Positions 54,410-63,277 of a stretch of 64,000 nucleotides of DNA are shown one piece after another. The stretch comes from Chitinophaga lutea (GTDB lineage: Bacteria > Bacteroidota > Bacteroidia > Chitinophagales > Chitinophagaceae). Position 1 is the first letter of the stretch; every line of letters begins with the position of its first letter. The translations under genes and the position numbers were made by a program. The notes below the pieces were generated by a model. The model was given only the letters and a program-made list of their open reading frames with translations, did not search any database and was not told the origin of the DNA. The stretch spans positions 2,356,001-2,420,000 of the forward strand of contig NZ_RPDH01000001.1 in the NCBI RefSeq assembly GCF_003813775.1, read 5' to 3'.

Positions 54410-55189
54410 GACCTGCTTTTTCGGGTGGCCGGCGGGCGTGATGTTGCGCAGGATGAAGAAACCTGCTGCCAATGCCAGCGCGCAGCCGGTTACCAGCGCG
54501 ACATACGTGTAGGGGTCGCTGATAGCGAACTGCAACGAACCGCCGCTCAGCGCCACTACTGCCGTAGCCACATTATGTATAAGGTGGATGAGGAAGCAGG
54601 AACAGAGATCGCGGAGGCGGAGATAAAAGAACCCGGCCAGCAGTCCCAGCAAGAGGGAGCCCGGCATCTGCGCCGGATCCGGATGCGCCAGCATATACAG
54701 CAGCGAGCTTTGCAGCAGCGCTATCCCGCCGGAGTAACGGTGCAGCAGCGCTTCCATGATGATGCCCCGGAAGAGCATTTCTTCCATGAAAGCAGCGAGC
54801 ACTACAGACACAAGGATGACCGCGAAGGAGCTGGTATGAATGCTGGTAAACGACAACTCGGGCCAGGCCGGCAGCGGCAGGATATACGCCAGCGCATCTT
54901 TCACCACCACCAATGCCAGGGCCATGGAAAAAGCCAGGAGAAAAGTTTCCAGCGAGATGTTGATTCTCGGTACCAGCCTGAACTCGTGTTGGCGGCGTAC
55001 CAGTACGTACACTATAACAGCAGCAAGGGAAACCAGGGAAATAGCGGCAAGCAGGAAGGGAATCTCCGGGAGCGCATCGCCTGTGAAAAACCAGGTGGCG
55101 GCGAAACCCAGCACCCAGCATGCATACAGCGAAAGCTGCAGTGTCCAGGCGCCATTGAGAGAAAGACCATTCAGGGTTTTGACATACAT
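54395..55189 (-). CDS. CPBP family intramembrane glutamic protease
   Basis: 264 residues with about seven hydrophobic helices. The active-site motif EEMLFRG is at 136-142, and a downstream His/Asn motif (HLIHN) is present. The family (Abi/CAAX-like) includes Rce1-type proteases and bacteriocin-immunity proteins; the substrate is unknown. It is convergent with the L,D-transpeptidase, sharing 15 bp at the stops. No promoter box found upstream. Confidence 0.88.
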   Translation of the reverse strand: MYVKTLNGLSLNGAWTLQLSLYACWVLGFAATWFFTGDALPEIPFLLAAISLVSLAAVIVYVLVRRQHEFRLVPRINISLETFLLAFSMALALVVVKDALAYILPLPAWPELSFTSIHTSSFAVILVSVVLAAFMEEMLFRGIIMEALLHRYSGGIALLQSSLLYMLAHPDPAQMPGSLLLGLLAGFFYLRLRDLCSCFLIHLIHNVATAVVALSGGSLQFAISDPYTYVALVTGCALALAAGFFILRNITPAGHPKKQVLLAK

Positions 55190-55285
55190 AATCGGGCAGA
55201 TAATGTTTGCGGGATATGGTACTTTGGTTGACTAGAATACTAATATAAGCATTTTGTATATGCGGCCCCAATATTCTTGCGGCAA

Positions 55286-55316
55286 TTGCCCGGCCGCGCC
55301 TAAAACCTTATTTTTG
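55286..55316 (+). promoter_or_regulatory. Promoter for ridA
   Basis: TTG (55286-55288), exactly 20 bases, then TATTTTTG (55309-55316). The ATG follows only 6 bases after the box, so the mRNA should be leaderless or nearly so. Confidence 0.75.
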
Positions 55317-55322
55317 CCACAT

Positions 55323-55703
55323 ATGGAAAAACAGATTATCAACACCACCAATGCCCCGGCGCCTATCGGGCCTTACAACCAGGCCGTAAAAGCGGGCAGC
55401 ACGCTGTTCATTTCAGGCCAGATTGCCCTGAACCCGGAAAGCGGCAAGCTGGAAACGGATGATGTGATCGTGGAAACGCACCGCGTGATGCAGAACCTGC
55501 GCAACATTCTCAGCGAAGCGGGCATGGATTTTTCCGACGTGGTGAAAAGCACCATTTTTATTACGGACATGAATGATTTTTCCCAGATCAACGAAGTGTA
55601 CGGCAAGTACTTTTCCGGTTATTTTCCCGCCCGCGAAACCGTTCAGGTGGCCGCGCTGCCGAAAGGCGTGAACGTGGAGATTTCCATGATCGCCATCAAA
55701 TAA
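55323..55703 (+). CDS. ridA: RidA family enamine/imine deaminase
   Basis: 126 residues, the standard length. Start MEKQIINTTNAPAPIGPYNQ, then LFISGQIALNP and the conserved Arg in PARETVQVAALPKG. RidA hydrolyses reactive 2-aminoacrylate and related imines formed by PLP enzymes. A longer frame to 55254 would run through the promoter and is rejected. The following gene starts 3 bp later, so ridA begins a ridA-3HCDH-tsaB unit. Confidence 0.95.
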   Translation: MEKQIINTTNAPAPIGPYNQAVKAGSTLFISGQIALNPESGKLETDDVIVETHRVMQNLRNILSEAGMDFSDVVKSTIFITDMNDFSQINEVYGKYFSGYFPARETVQVAALPKGVNVEISMIAIK

Positions 55704-55706
55704 CGT

Positions 55707-56345
55707 ATGGAAGTACTGGTTACAGGCGATGTACAACGCTGGGAAGAACTGCGCCGCAGCAGGGATTTTGCCGGGCATACCGTACGCTGGGAGCAGGAAC
55801 TGCAGCCGCAGCACAGCGGGGCCGACCTGGTCATAGACCTGAGCCTCGATGAGCGCGCGGAAAATCTCATGTTGTATACGATGAAACCGGAGATTCCCGT
55901 ACTGGCCTGCCTAGTCAAAACTTCGCCCGACATCTGGGCGCAATACCCGCACATTTACGGCTGCAATTTTCTGCCCGGTTTTATGGCGATGCCGCGGCTG
56001 GAGGTGGCCACGCTGGCCGGCACTAAACAGCTGGACCCGCTCATGCAGGAGCTGGGTTGGCCTTACAGCATCATCAAACCCGCCACCGGCATGGTTACGC
56101 CGCGGGTGGTGTGCATGATCATCAACGAAGCATATTTTACCGCCGGGGAAGGCACCGCCTCCCGGGAAGACATCGACACCTCCATGAAGCTCGGCACCAA
56201 CTACCCGTTCGGCCCCTTCGAATGGTGCGGAAAAATCGGCATCCGCAACGTGTATGAAATACTACAGGCCGTTTATGCCGAAACAGGGAACGAACGGTAC
56301 CAGATCAGTCCGCTGTTGCAGGCGGAATACGAAGCGCAATTATAA
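55707..56345 (+). CDS. 3-hydroxyacyl-CoA dehydrogenase C-terminal domain protein
   Basis: 212 residues. The C-terminal half has the helical 3HCDH signature: ATGMVTPRVVCMIINEAYF, SREDIDTSMKLGTNYPFGPF. The N-terminal 90 residues lack a clear GxGxxG NAD-binding motif, so dehydrogenase activity is doubtful. It starts 3 bp after ridA and ends 10 bp before tsaB. Its role is unknown; it may have kept the fold without the reaction. Confidence 0.8.
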   Translation: MEVLVTGDVQRWEELRRSRDFAGHTVRWEQELQPQHSGADLVIDLSLDERAENLMLYTMKPEIPVLACLVKTSPDIWAQYPHIYGCNFLPGFMAMPRLEVATLAGTKQLDPLMQELGWPYSIIKPATGMVTPRVVCMIINEAYFTAGEGTASREDIDTSMKLGTNYPFGPFEWCGKIGIRNVYEILQAVYAETGNERYQISPLLQAEYEAQL

Positions 56346-56355
56346 AACGACAACA

Positions 56356-57027
56356 TTGGCACGCATACTTCATATAGACACGGCTACGGCAATCGGTTCC
56401 GTATCGCTTTCAGACAACGGCAAAGAATTACAAACGCTGCAGAATATGGAGCAGCGCGACCATGCGGCCACCATCACCCTGTTCATACAACAGCTGCTGA
56501 CCACGCATGACCTGCATCACAGCCAGCTCGACGCCATTGCCGTGAGCGCCGGCCCCGGTTCTTATACCGGCCTTCGTGTAGGCGTTGCCACCGCCAAAGG
56601 CCTTTGTTATACCTGGCAGAAACCCCTCATCGCCGTTTCCACCCTGCAAATGATGGCCTGCGGCATGCGGCAGTCAGATGAAGATGTATTTTATGTTCCC
56701 ATGATCGATGCACGGCGGATGGAGGTATTCACCGCGGTGTACAACCACCGGCTGGAGCCCGTGCTCGAACCACAGGCGATGGTGTTGGATACAGACTCGT
56801 TTGCGTCATTTATTGCCAAAAAAAAGACCCTGTTTTTCGGTGACGGAGCCCCGAAATGGCATGAATTGTTAGGACAACGCACCAATGCTGAATTTCCCTC
56901 ATACCAGATTTCCGCTGCACATATGATCCCCCTGGCCGCGAAAGCCTTTGCAGATAAGGATTTTCAAGATGTGGCCTATTTCTCCCCTTATTACATCAAA
57001 GCCTTCTTCCACCCCGGAAAGCCCTAA
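56356..57027 (+). CDS. tsaB: tRNA threonylcarbamoyladenosine biosynthesis protein TsaB
   Basis: 223 residues from a TTG at 56356 (MARILHIDTATAIGSVSL). An ATG at 56254 in the same frame would overlap the previous gene by about 90 bp and add unrelated sequence. Seen: DAIAVSAGPGSYTGLRVGVA and TAKGLCYTWQKPLIAVSTLQ, diagnostic of the TsaB/YeaZ ASKHA fold. It partners TsaD and TsaE to make t6A37 in tRNA. The partners are not in the window. Confidence 0.93.
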   Translation: MARILHIDTATAIGSVSLSDNGKELQTLQNMEQRDHAATITLFIQQLLTTHDLHHSQLDAIAVSAGPGSYTGLRVGVATAKGLCYTWQKPLIAVSTLQMMACGMRQSDEDVFYVPMIDARRMEVFTAVYNHRLEPVLEPQAMVLDTDSFASFIAKKKTLFFGDGAPKWHELLGQRTNAEFPSYQISAAHMIPLAAKAFADKDFQDVAYFSPYYIKAFFHPGKP

Positions 57028-57332
57028 CATTCATTATTTTTTTAGCAGATTTTTAGCATTTCCCTGCATCATATTACGCATCAAAACGCGTTATAATCTG
57101 AGACGGGTTTGAACGACAGTAATTCGCCGCCGAAAGTGTCATGAGAGTGTCAAAATACGTGAAAAAGCGGCTGTTTCCGATTTATATATTAAAAAAGAAG
57201 GTATAGAAATTTTTTTTATTGTGACAGATATTATAATTTTGTGTAATCAATATCCGTGATTGTTGTCTAATAGTCGCGTTTTACTGTCCGTTGATCCCTG
57301 TCATTTCATTTATTTTTTAAAACTATTTTGCG
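57028..57332. other. Intergenic region between tsaB and the ArsR-like gene
   Basis: 305 bp, AT-rich. It contains AGTGTCA twice in direct orientation about 12 bases apart (near 57135-57155), and a -7 box TAATTTTG at 57234-57241. No credible open frame. Confidence 0.4.
57234..57241 (+). promoter_or_regulatory. -7 box for the ArsR-like gene
   Basis: TAATTTTG, 91 bp before the start codon; -33 not evident. Confidence 0.45.
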
Positions 57333-57692
57333 ATGGAAAAACAATTATTAACTACCTCTTCTAATACTCTTATTATTTCTAGGGGTAACAATGAAAAAGA
57401 TCAGATCAAATTGGATTACATTGCCGTTAAGAAGGCCGCGATGGTGTTGCGAGCAATCAACCACAAGTTGCGTCAGCAGATGATCAAGCTGCTGGAAGAC
57501 CATAAGCGCATGACAGTAACGGAGATTTACGTGAAGCTGCGTCTGGAACAATCTGTGGCATCCCAGCACCTGGCTATCCTGAGAAGGGCCGGCATCGTAA
57601 TCACTGAGCGGGATGGTAAGTTTATTCATTATACCATCAACAAACAACGTATTGCCGAAGTAGCAAAATTCGTCGAAGAGCTGGTGGGATAA
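57333..57692 (+). CDS. ArsR-like winged helix transcriptional regulator
   Basis: 119 residues. The winged helix-turn-helix spans about 35-110: VTEIYVKLRLEQSVASQHLA is the recognition part and GIVITERDGKFIHYTI the wing. There are no cysteines at all, so it cannot use the Cys-based metal or persulfide sensing seen in many ArsR proteins. A terminator follows, so the persulfide dioxygenase-rhodanese gene downstream is a separate transcript, though possibly a target. Confidence 0.88.
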   Translation: MEKQLLTTSSNTLIISRGNNEKDQIKLDYIAVKKAAMVLRAINHKLRQQMIKLLEDHKRMTVTEIYVKLRLEQSVASQHLAILRRAGIVITERDGKFIHYTINKQRIAEVAKFVEELVG

Positions 57693-57755
57693 GATAATTT
57701 ATCTCCAATCTTTTTCAATTCCGTGGCACTGTTGTGCCTGCACCATACTGATAAG

Positions 57756-57784
57756 ACTGCCTTCCAACGGAAGGCAGTTTTTTT
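57756..57784 (+). terminator. Terminator after the ArsR-like gene
   Basis: ACTGCCTTCC (57756-57765) pairs with GGAAGGCAGT (57769-57778), then TTTTTT. Confidence 0.9.
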
Positions 57785-57858
57785 ATGCCATAACCGGTTG
57801 CTGGTCATGGTTTTACCTGCCGCTGACATCCGTCAGCGGTCACTTCTGAACTTCTTCG

Positions 57859-57866
57859 TATTTTTG
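57859..57866 (+). promoter_or_regulatory. -7 box for the PDO-rhodanese gene
   Basis: TATTTTTG, 17 bp before the ATG at 57884; -33 not evident. Confidence 0.5.
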
Positions 57867-57883
57867 TCGAAATCAAAAACCAT

Positions 57884-59290
57884 ATGTTCATTAAGCAGTT
57901 GTACACAGGATGCTTATCGGAAGCCGCATATTTTATAGAATCCGAGGGTGTGGCAGCAGTGATTGACCCCCTGCGCGACATTGAACCTTACCTCGAGCTG
58001 GCCCGCGAAAGGAACGCCACCATTCAGTACATTTTCGAAACACATTTTCACGCAGACTTCGTATCCGGCCACCTCGACCTGGCGGCCGCCACCAAAGCGC
58101 CCATCGTTTACGGGCCGGAAACCAGCACCAATTTTCCCGTGCATATCGCCAAAGACGGCGAGGAGTTCAGCATCGGTAAACTGACCGTACGCGCGCTGCA
58201 TACGCCGGGTCACACACTGGAATCGACCTGCTACCTGTTGCTGGATGAAAACCGGGAACCGCACGCCATTTTTACCGGCGACACGCTGTTTGTGGGTGAT
58301 GTGGGCCGTCCCGACCTGTTCAGCGGCAACCTCAGCAAGGAGGAACTGGCGGGTTTTCTCTATGATTCCCTGCAGACAAAAATAAAGACGCTGCCCGACG
58401 GCGTAATCGTATACCCCGCTCATGGCCCCGGCTCCGCCTGCGGTAAAAACCTTGGCCCGAACACTTACAGCACCATCGGGGAAGAAAAAAGCAGCAACTA
58501 CGCGTTGCTGGCGGAAAGCAGGGAAGCGTTCATCAGCGAGGTGACCGATGGCCTGAGCACGCCCCCGCAGTATTTCCCGATCAATGCGCAGATCAATAAA
58601 GAAGGGTACGACGCCATGCATACCGTGATGGAAAGAAGCCTGAAGCCTTTATCCATCGAGGCATTCAAGGCAAAGGTGCAGGAAGGCGCGATGATTCTCG
58701 ACACCCGTAACGCCAATGTGTTCACGGAAGGTTTTGTTCCGGGTTCCCTCAGCATCGGGCTGGAAGGCCGCTTTGCCGAATGGGCCGGCAGTTTGCTGAA
58801 ATTCGACCGGCCGCTGGTGCTGGTAACTGCCGCAGGCCAGGAGGAAGAGACCATCGTAAGGCTCGCCCGTGTCGGGTTTGATAAAGTGGAAGGTTATCTC
58901 GAAGGCGGTTATGAAGCCTGGGAAGCAGCCGGTGAGAAAAGGGACCTGATCATTTCCGTGGACCCGGATGAGCTGGCCATGGACATTCCCCACGATCCAA
59001 ACCTGGTGGTGGTAGACGTGCGCAAACCCGCGGAGTATGCGGACGGGCATGTGAAAGAAGCCATCAACATAAGCCTTGGCGACCTCACCGACCGTGCCGG
59101 TGCGCTGGCGGATTTTGACGATAACCACAACCTGTACGTACATTGCCAGGGGGGCTACCGTAGCGTGATCGCCTGTTCCATCATGAAACAGGAAGGTATT
59201 CACAACCTCCGCAATGTGAACGGCGGCTTCAACAAACTGAAAGATCAGAAAGGGATTACCGTGGTTCAGGAAAAGAACGTGCTGAACTAG
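57884..59290 (+). CDS. Persulfide dioxygenase-like metallo-hydrolase fused to two rhodanese domains
   Basis: 468 residues. The metallo-beta-lactamase fold at 1-245 has THFHADFVSGH (H54, H56, D58, H63), HTPGHT and FTGDTLFVGDVGRPDL, the pattern of ETHE1-type persulfide dioxygenases. A first rhodanese domain (about 255-350) has AAGQEE at the active loop and lacks the Cys. A second (about 365-455) has CQGGYRS with Cys421. The layout resembles CstB/Blh proteins that oxidise persulfides and sulfide-derived sulfur in the cytoplasm. Catalytic residues of the first and last domains are intact. Confidence 0.9.
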   Translation: MFIKQLYTGCLSEAAYFIESEGVAAVIDPLRDIEPYLELARERNATIQYIFETHFHADFVSGHLDLAAATKAPIVYGPETSTNFPVHIAKDGEEFSIGKLTVRALHTPGHTLESTCYLLLDENREPHAIFTGDTLFVGDVGRPDLFSGNLSKEELAGFLYDSLQTKIKTLPDGVIVYPAHGPGSACGKNLGPNTYSTIGEEKSSNYALLAESREAFISEVTDGLSTPPQYFPINAQINKEGYDAMHTVMERSLKPLSIEAFKAKVQEGAMILDTRNANVFTEGFVPGSLSIGLEGRFAEWAGSLLKFDRPLVLVTAAGQEEETIVRLARVGFDKVEGYLEGGYEAWEAAGEKRDLIISVDPDELAMDIPHDPNLVVVDVRKPAEYADGHVKEAINISLGDLTDRAGALADFDDNHNLYVHCQGGYRSVIACSIMKQEGIHNLRNVNGGFNKLKDQKGITVVQEKNVLN

Positions 59291-59647
59291 GCCCGTTGAA
59301 GGATACAACATATTAGATACGAATCGCCGGTGGCTTTGCTGCCGGCGATTTTGTTTCAGGGCAAATGCAGGTTGTAACGCTTAATTCCAAAAGCGTATGG
59401 CCAAGCCCGTTATACCCTTGCTCCAAACCTGTTAATATAATACAAACCGGATAACGGCTGTTATCCGGGCATTCAAAATGCTTGCCCCAACCCCCAGAAA
59501 GCGCATTGAATATATCTTTTGGTTTATACACATATATTTTTTTACGCGTTCATTTACTATATATCTTGTTGCGTAACAATTATTTAAACAAAGAAATAAT
59601 TGCTATTCCCGGCTGGATTCGCTAAATTCCTATAAAATTTTAATCGT
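59291..59647. other. Intergenic region between the PDO-rhodanese and BON genes
   Basis: 357 bp. It has the PDO-rhodanese terminator (59322-59354) and a 9-bp hairpin CCGGATAAC/GTTATCCGG with loop GGCT (59447-59468). The latter lacks a T-run on plus but is followed by T-rich DNA on minus. No convincing gene; a minus-strand frame at 59313-59531 runs through the terminator and is rejected. Confidence 0.45.
59322..59354 (+). terminator. Terminator after the PDO-rhodanese gene
   Basis: AATCGCCGG (59322-59330) pairs with CCGGCGATT (59342-59350), followed by TTGTTTC. Confidence 0.7.
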
Positions 59648-60142
59648 ATGAAACAGCGCAAATCCTTTTTACTCGCCTGTCTCGCAATGATGATGGGTAT
59701 TCTATTGTGCGCTTGCAAACCAAGCGATGCCAAACTCCAGAAAGAGGTGAACGACAAGCTGGCGACAGCCGCTCCGGGCGTCATTGCCGAAGTAAAAGGC
59801 GGTGTGGCCACGTTAAGCGGGGAAGTGATGGATGAGGCTGCAAAAACCACTGCTGAAGATGCTGCCAAAGGAGTTAAAGGAGTTAAGTCTGTGACCAACA
59901 ACGTGATGGTAACCCCACCCGCTCCGCCGCCGCCCCCGGTTGTGATCAACCCGGACGACCTGGTGCGCAACAGCGTGGATTCTTCGCTCAAAGCAGCCGG
60001 CATCACCGGTGTAACCGCGACCGTTGCCAACGGAGAAGTGACGCTGACGGGCTCCATTCCGAAAGCAGACCTGAAAAAAGTAATGCAGGCGGCTAACGAA
60101 TCCAAACCTAAAAAGGTGGTGAACAAACTCACCCTGCAGTAA
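59648..60142 (+). CDS. BON domain lipoprotein
   Basis: 164 residues. The lipoprotein signal ends LLCAC (about residue 23). Two BON domains, at about 28-90 (GVATLSGEVMDEAAK, VKSVTNNV) and 103-164 (GEVTLTGSIPKADLKK), are joined by a run of Pro (PPAPPPPP). BON domains bind membranes or phospholipids and often occur in osmotic-stress proteins. It starts 42 bp before a BON-LysM gene and is probably co-transcribed with it. Confidence 0.88.
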   Translation: MKQRKSFLLACLAMMMGILLCACKPSDAKLQKEVNDKLATAAPGVIAEVKGGVATLSGEVMDEAAKTTAEDAAKGVKGVKSVTNNVMVTPPAPPPPPVVINPDDLVRNSVDSSLKAAGITGVTATVANGEVTLTGSIPKADLKKVMQAANESKPKKVVNKLTLQ

Positions 60143-60183
60143 CCGGCTTTTCATTCCAACATTAACCTTAAAAAAGTACGATC

Positions 60184-60558
60184 ATGGCATTACAAGATAA
60201 ATATGCAGAATTGGTAAACCAGGCTACCAGCGCCGGTGTAACGGGCTTACAGGTGGCTGAACAGGAAGGCGTGCTGTATGTAACCGGCACCGCTCCCTCC
60301 GGTGCGGTCAAAGACCAGATCTGGAGCACCTACGAAAAACTTGATCCCGAAATGCGTTCCGGCGACCTGGTACTGAACATTTCAGTAGCGGAAGGCGCAG
60401 AACAGGAGTACGAAGTAAAAGCGGGCGACAGCCTCAGCAAAATCGCCAAAAACTACCCGGGCCTCACCTGGCAGCAGATTTACGAGGCGAATAAAGACCA
60501 GATCAAAAATCCGGATCTAATTCACCCGGGCCAGAAGCTGAAAATACCCTCAGCATAA
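60184..60558 (+). CDS. BON-LysM protein, Kbp (YgaU)-like
   Basis: 124 residues: a BON-like domain at about 5-70 (VLYVTGTAPSGAVKDQI) and a LysM domain at about 75-122 (EYEVKAGDSLSKIAKNYPGL, HPGQKLKIP). There is no signal peptide, so despite the LysM domain it is probably cytoplasmic. The same two-domain order is found in E. coli Kbp, a potassium-binding protein. Assignment to that function is inference. A strong terminator follows. Confidence 0.85.
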   Translation: MALQDKYAELVNQATSAGVTGLQVAEQEGVLYVTGTAPSGAVKDQIWSTYEKLDPEMRSGDLVLNISVAEGAEQEYEVKAGDSLSKIAKNYPGLTWQQIYEANKDQIKNPDLIHPGQKLKIPSA

Positions 60559-60580
60559 TCCTCACCAACGAATAAAAACA

Positions 60581-60613
60581 AAAGGGTGTGCCGGTAACGG
60601 TACACCCTTTTTG
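60581..60613. terminator. Bidirectional terminator after the BON-LysM gene
   Basis: AAAGGGTGT-G-CCG (60581-60593) pairs with CGG-T-ACACCCTTT (60598-60610), with T-runs on both strands. It ends the BON-LysM transcript on plus, and could end the acyltransferase transcript on minus about 110 bp after its stop. Confidence 0.85.
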
Positions 60614-60720
60614 TATGTTTCACCATGGTTAATGGCGGTCGCAAAGCTATTCGTTCGTCCATCTACGCCGGCTTCCTTGTGCTTTTTCCGGTGAGCGTGG
60701 GCTTTAAGTAAGATATGTCT

Positions 60721-61632
60721 TCATTCCCCATTCTCGCCTTCCTCTTCCGCCCGCCCCCCGCGTAGCTCGTCGTTTTCAGGCCGGTACACATGTTTCCACC
60801 GGCGGTGGCTCCATACCCAGGTTTCGGGCTGCTCGTGAATATGCTGTTCGAGATACTGCACGAAAGCCTCGGTAATCCTTCCCTCCGGTTCCTCGCGGGG
60901 ATGTTCGAAGGCCAGTTTGATCTCAGCTTTGTAATAGCCCCTTTTCACCTTGGCGATTTTACCGAACACCACCGGAATGTCGAAGCGCCGGGCGCTCATT
61001 TCGGGACCTTTATAAAACGCGGTCATCCTGTTCAGGAACGGGAACCAGTAGCTGCGCCGCGGGTTACCGGGGTTCTGGTCGGCCACCAACCCGATCAGGT
61101 ATTGTTTGCGCAGCCATGGGGCCATGCTGTTGCGCATGTCGTTGGCCGGAATCAGCCTGGTGCCGAATTTTTCACGGAAGTGAAGGAACATCCGGTTCAC
61201 CGCTTTGTTCGTAATGGGCATAAATACCACCAGGAAAGGATAGTCCACCCCCTGCATACAAAACAGGTTAGCCCATTCCCAGTTAAAATTATGACCAAGG
61301 TGCAGCTGGCAGCTTTTGCCTTTTGCATACAGCTCGTGGAATACCGTCAGGTCGCACTCGAAGCGCTTTATCAGCGATCGCCGGCTCATCGTGAGCAGTT
61401 TGATGGTTTCCACCATCATATCCGTAAGGTTGCGGTAAAATTTTCTGGCCAGCTGCCTGATTTCCTTTTCGGTTTTATCCGGGAATGCCTGCCGCATATT
61501 TTCCAGCACCACTTTGCGGCGATACCCCGCGATGTTGTACAGGATAAAACAGAGCCCGTCGCTGATGATGTAAAGCAGCCACAGGGGAAGAACCGAAATG
61601 CTGTAACAGAATGCCAATAGAATGTAATACAT
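60721..61632 (-). CDS. Lysophospholipid / lipid A-type acyltransferase (LpxL/HtrB family)
   Basis: 303 residues. An N-terminal membrane segment is at about 5-35. The catalytic H(x)4D/E motif is HNFNWE (in HLGHNFNWEWA), with a later GLVADQNPG segment characteristic of the family. It probably adds a secondary acyl chain to lipid A at the inner membrane. The C terminus is a charged, Glu-rich tail. It lies 22 bp after nadB on the same strand. Confidence 0.9.
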   Translation of the reverse strand: MYYILLAFCYSISVLPLWLLYIISDGLCFILYNIAGYRRKVVLENMRQAFPDKTEKEIRQLARKFYRNLTDMMVETIKLLTMSRRSLIKRFECDLTVFHELYAKGKSCQLHLGHNFNWEWANLFCMQGVDYPFLVVFMPITNKAVNRMFLHFREKFGTRLIPANDMRNSMAPWLRKQYLIGLVADQNPGNPRRSYWFPFLNRMTAFYKGPEMSARRFDIPVVFGKIAKVKRGYYKAEIKLAFEHPREEPEGRITEAFVQYLEQHIHEQPETWVWSHRRWKHVYRPENDELRGGRAEEEGENGE

Positions 61633-61654
61633 GAACCACGCTCGCTTTAAACCT

Positions 61655-63250
61655 TTACAGGATGATATTCTGGACTAATTCTGATTTGTAAGGATAATCG
61701 GTGTTGTAGTGCAGGCCCCTGCTTTCCTTACGGAACATCGCGCCTTTTACCACGAGGTAACCGGCGGTGATGAGGTTGCGGAGCTCGCACAACTGGGGCG
61801 ACACGGCGGTTTCGCGGTAGAGAGCCTCCGTTTCGAGATGCAGGATGTCGAGGCGGCGCATCGCTCTTTCCAGCCTCACGTTTGTGCGCACGATACCAAC
61901 ATAGTCACTCATGATCTGCTTCAGCTCCTTGAGGCTTTGCGTGATGAGGATCATTTCCTTGGGGGCGGTAGTGCCCAGCGTATCCCAGTCGGGCACCTGC
62001 TTAAAGCTGGTGCTGTCGATGGCTTTTACGGCATCGAGATAACAGCGGTGGGCAAACACCATGGCTTCGAGCAGCGAGTTGGACGCGAGGCGGTTAGCGC
62101 CATGCAGCCCGGTGCTGGCACATTCCCCGGCCGCATACAGGTTACCGATGGAGGTGCGGCCGTGCTCGTCCGTTTTTATGCCGCCGCAGCTGTAGTGGGC
62201 GGCGGGCGCAACGGGGATCATATCTTTTGAAATGTCGATCCCGAGGGAACGGCATTTTTCATAAATGTTCGGGAAGTGATGGATGAACTTCTCCAGGTCC
62301 ATGTGCCGGCAGTCGAGGTACACATGCTCCGTACCGGTGATCTTCATCTCGCTGTCGATGGCCCTGGCCACGATGTCGCGCGGGGCGAGCGAGAGCCGTT
62401 CGTCGTACCGGTGCATAAAGTCCTCGCCGTTTTTGTTGCGGAGGATGCCGCCATCGCCGCGCACCGCTTCGGTGATCAGGAAAGCGGGGCTTTCGCCGGG
62501 CTGGTACAGGGCGGTGGGGTGGAACTGGATGAACTCCATGTTCTCGATCCGCCCTTTGGCGCGGTACACCATGGCCACCCCGTCGCCTGTGGCAATCACA
62601 GGATTGGTGGTGGTGCGGTACACCTGCCCGTTGCCGCCGGTGGCCAGCAGCGTTACACGCGAAAGGATTTTTTCGATTTTATTGGTCTGCAGGTTGAGCA
62701 CATAAATGCCGTAACATTCTATGTCCTGCGTGGATTTTGTCACCAGGTAACCAAGATGGTGCTGGGTGATGAGCTCTACCACAAAACAGTGGGTGATAAG
62801 CTCTATATTGCTTTTGCGTCGAACGGCGTCGAGCAGTGCGCGTTCGATTTCGCGGCCGGTTACGTCTTTATGGTGGATCACCCTGAATTCGGAGTGGCCG
62901 CCTTCTTTCCCGAGCGAGAGTTCGCCATCGGGCGCTTTGTCAAAGCGGGCGCCCCATTCGATGAGCTCGTTCACCCGTTCCGGCCCTTCCTTCACCACGA
63001 TCTCGACGATCTTTTCGTTGCAGAGGCCATCGCCGGCGATGAGGGTGTCTTCTATATGTTTTTCAAAGCTGTCGTTCTCCAGATCATTCACTACGGCCAC
63101 GCCGCCCTGCGCGTACTTCGTATTCGTCTCGTCTTCGCGCGTCTTCGTGAGGATGGTCACTTTTTTATCCGGACATTGCTCCGCCACTTTCAGTGCATAA
63201 GTGAGCCCTGCAATCCCGGAGCCTACTACCAGGAAATCTGTTTGATGCAT
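61655..63250 (-). CDS. nadB: L-aspartate oxidase
   Basis: 531 residues, first enzyme of de novo NAD synthesis: aspartate to iminoaspartate, FAD-dependent, cytoplasmic. Seen: the FAD-binding FLVVGSGIAGLTYALKVAE, TKYAQGGVAVV, EFIQFHPTALYQPGE, RGDGGILRNKNGEDFMHRYD, and SCGGIKTDEHGRTSIGNLYA. The HPTAL and R-rich capping segments separate it from succinate dehydrogenase. nadA and nadC are not in the window. Confidence 0.96.
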   Translation of the reverse strand: MHQTDFLVVGSGIAGLTYALKVAEQCPDKKVTILTKTREDETNTKYAQGGVAVVNDLENDSFEKHIEDTLIAGDGLCNEKIVEIVVKEGPERVNELIEWGARFDKAPDGELSLGKEGGHSEFRVIHHKDVTGREIERALLDAVRRKSNIELITHCFVVELITQHHLGYLVTKSTQDIECYGIYVLNLQTNKIEKILSRVTLLATGGNGQVYRTTTNPVIATGDGVAMVYRAKGRIENMEFIQFHPTALYQPGESPAFLITEAVRGDGGILRNKNGEDFMHRYDERLSLAPRDIVARAIDSEMKITGTEHVYLDCRHMDLEKFIHHFPNIYEKCRSLGIDISKDMIPVAPAAHYSCGGIKTDEHGRTSIGNLYAAGECASTGLHGANRLASNSLLEAMVFAHRCYLDAVKAIDSTSFKQVPDWDTLGTTAPKEMILITQSLKELKQIMSDYVGIVRTNVRLERAMRRLDILHLETEALYRETAVSPQLCELRNLITAGYLVVKGAMFRKESRGLHYNTDYPYKSELVQNIIL

Positions 63251-63277
63251 AAGGCATCAAAAATACGCAATTATGGG

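Noticed and set aside
59313..59531. 72-residue minus-strand frame after the PDO-rhodanese gene
   Set aside because: Its C-terminal end is encoded by the terminator hairpin of the neighbouring gene; no promoter or family signal seen.
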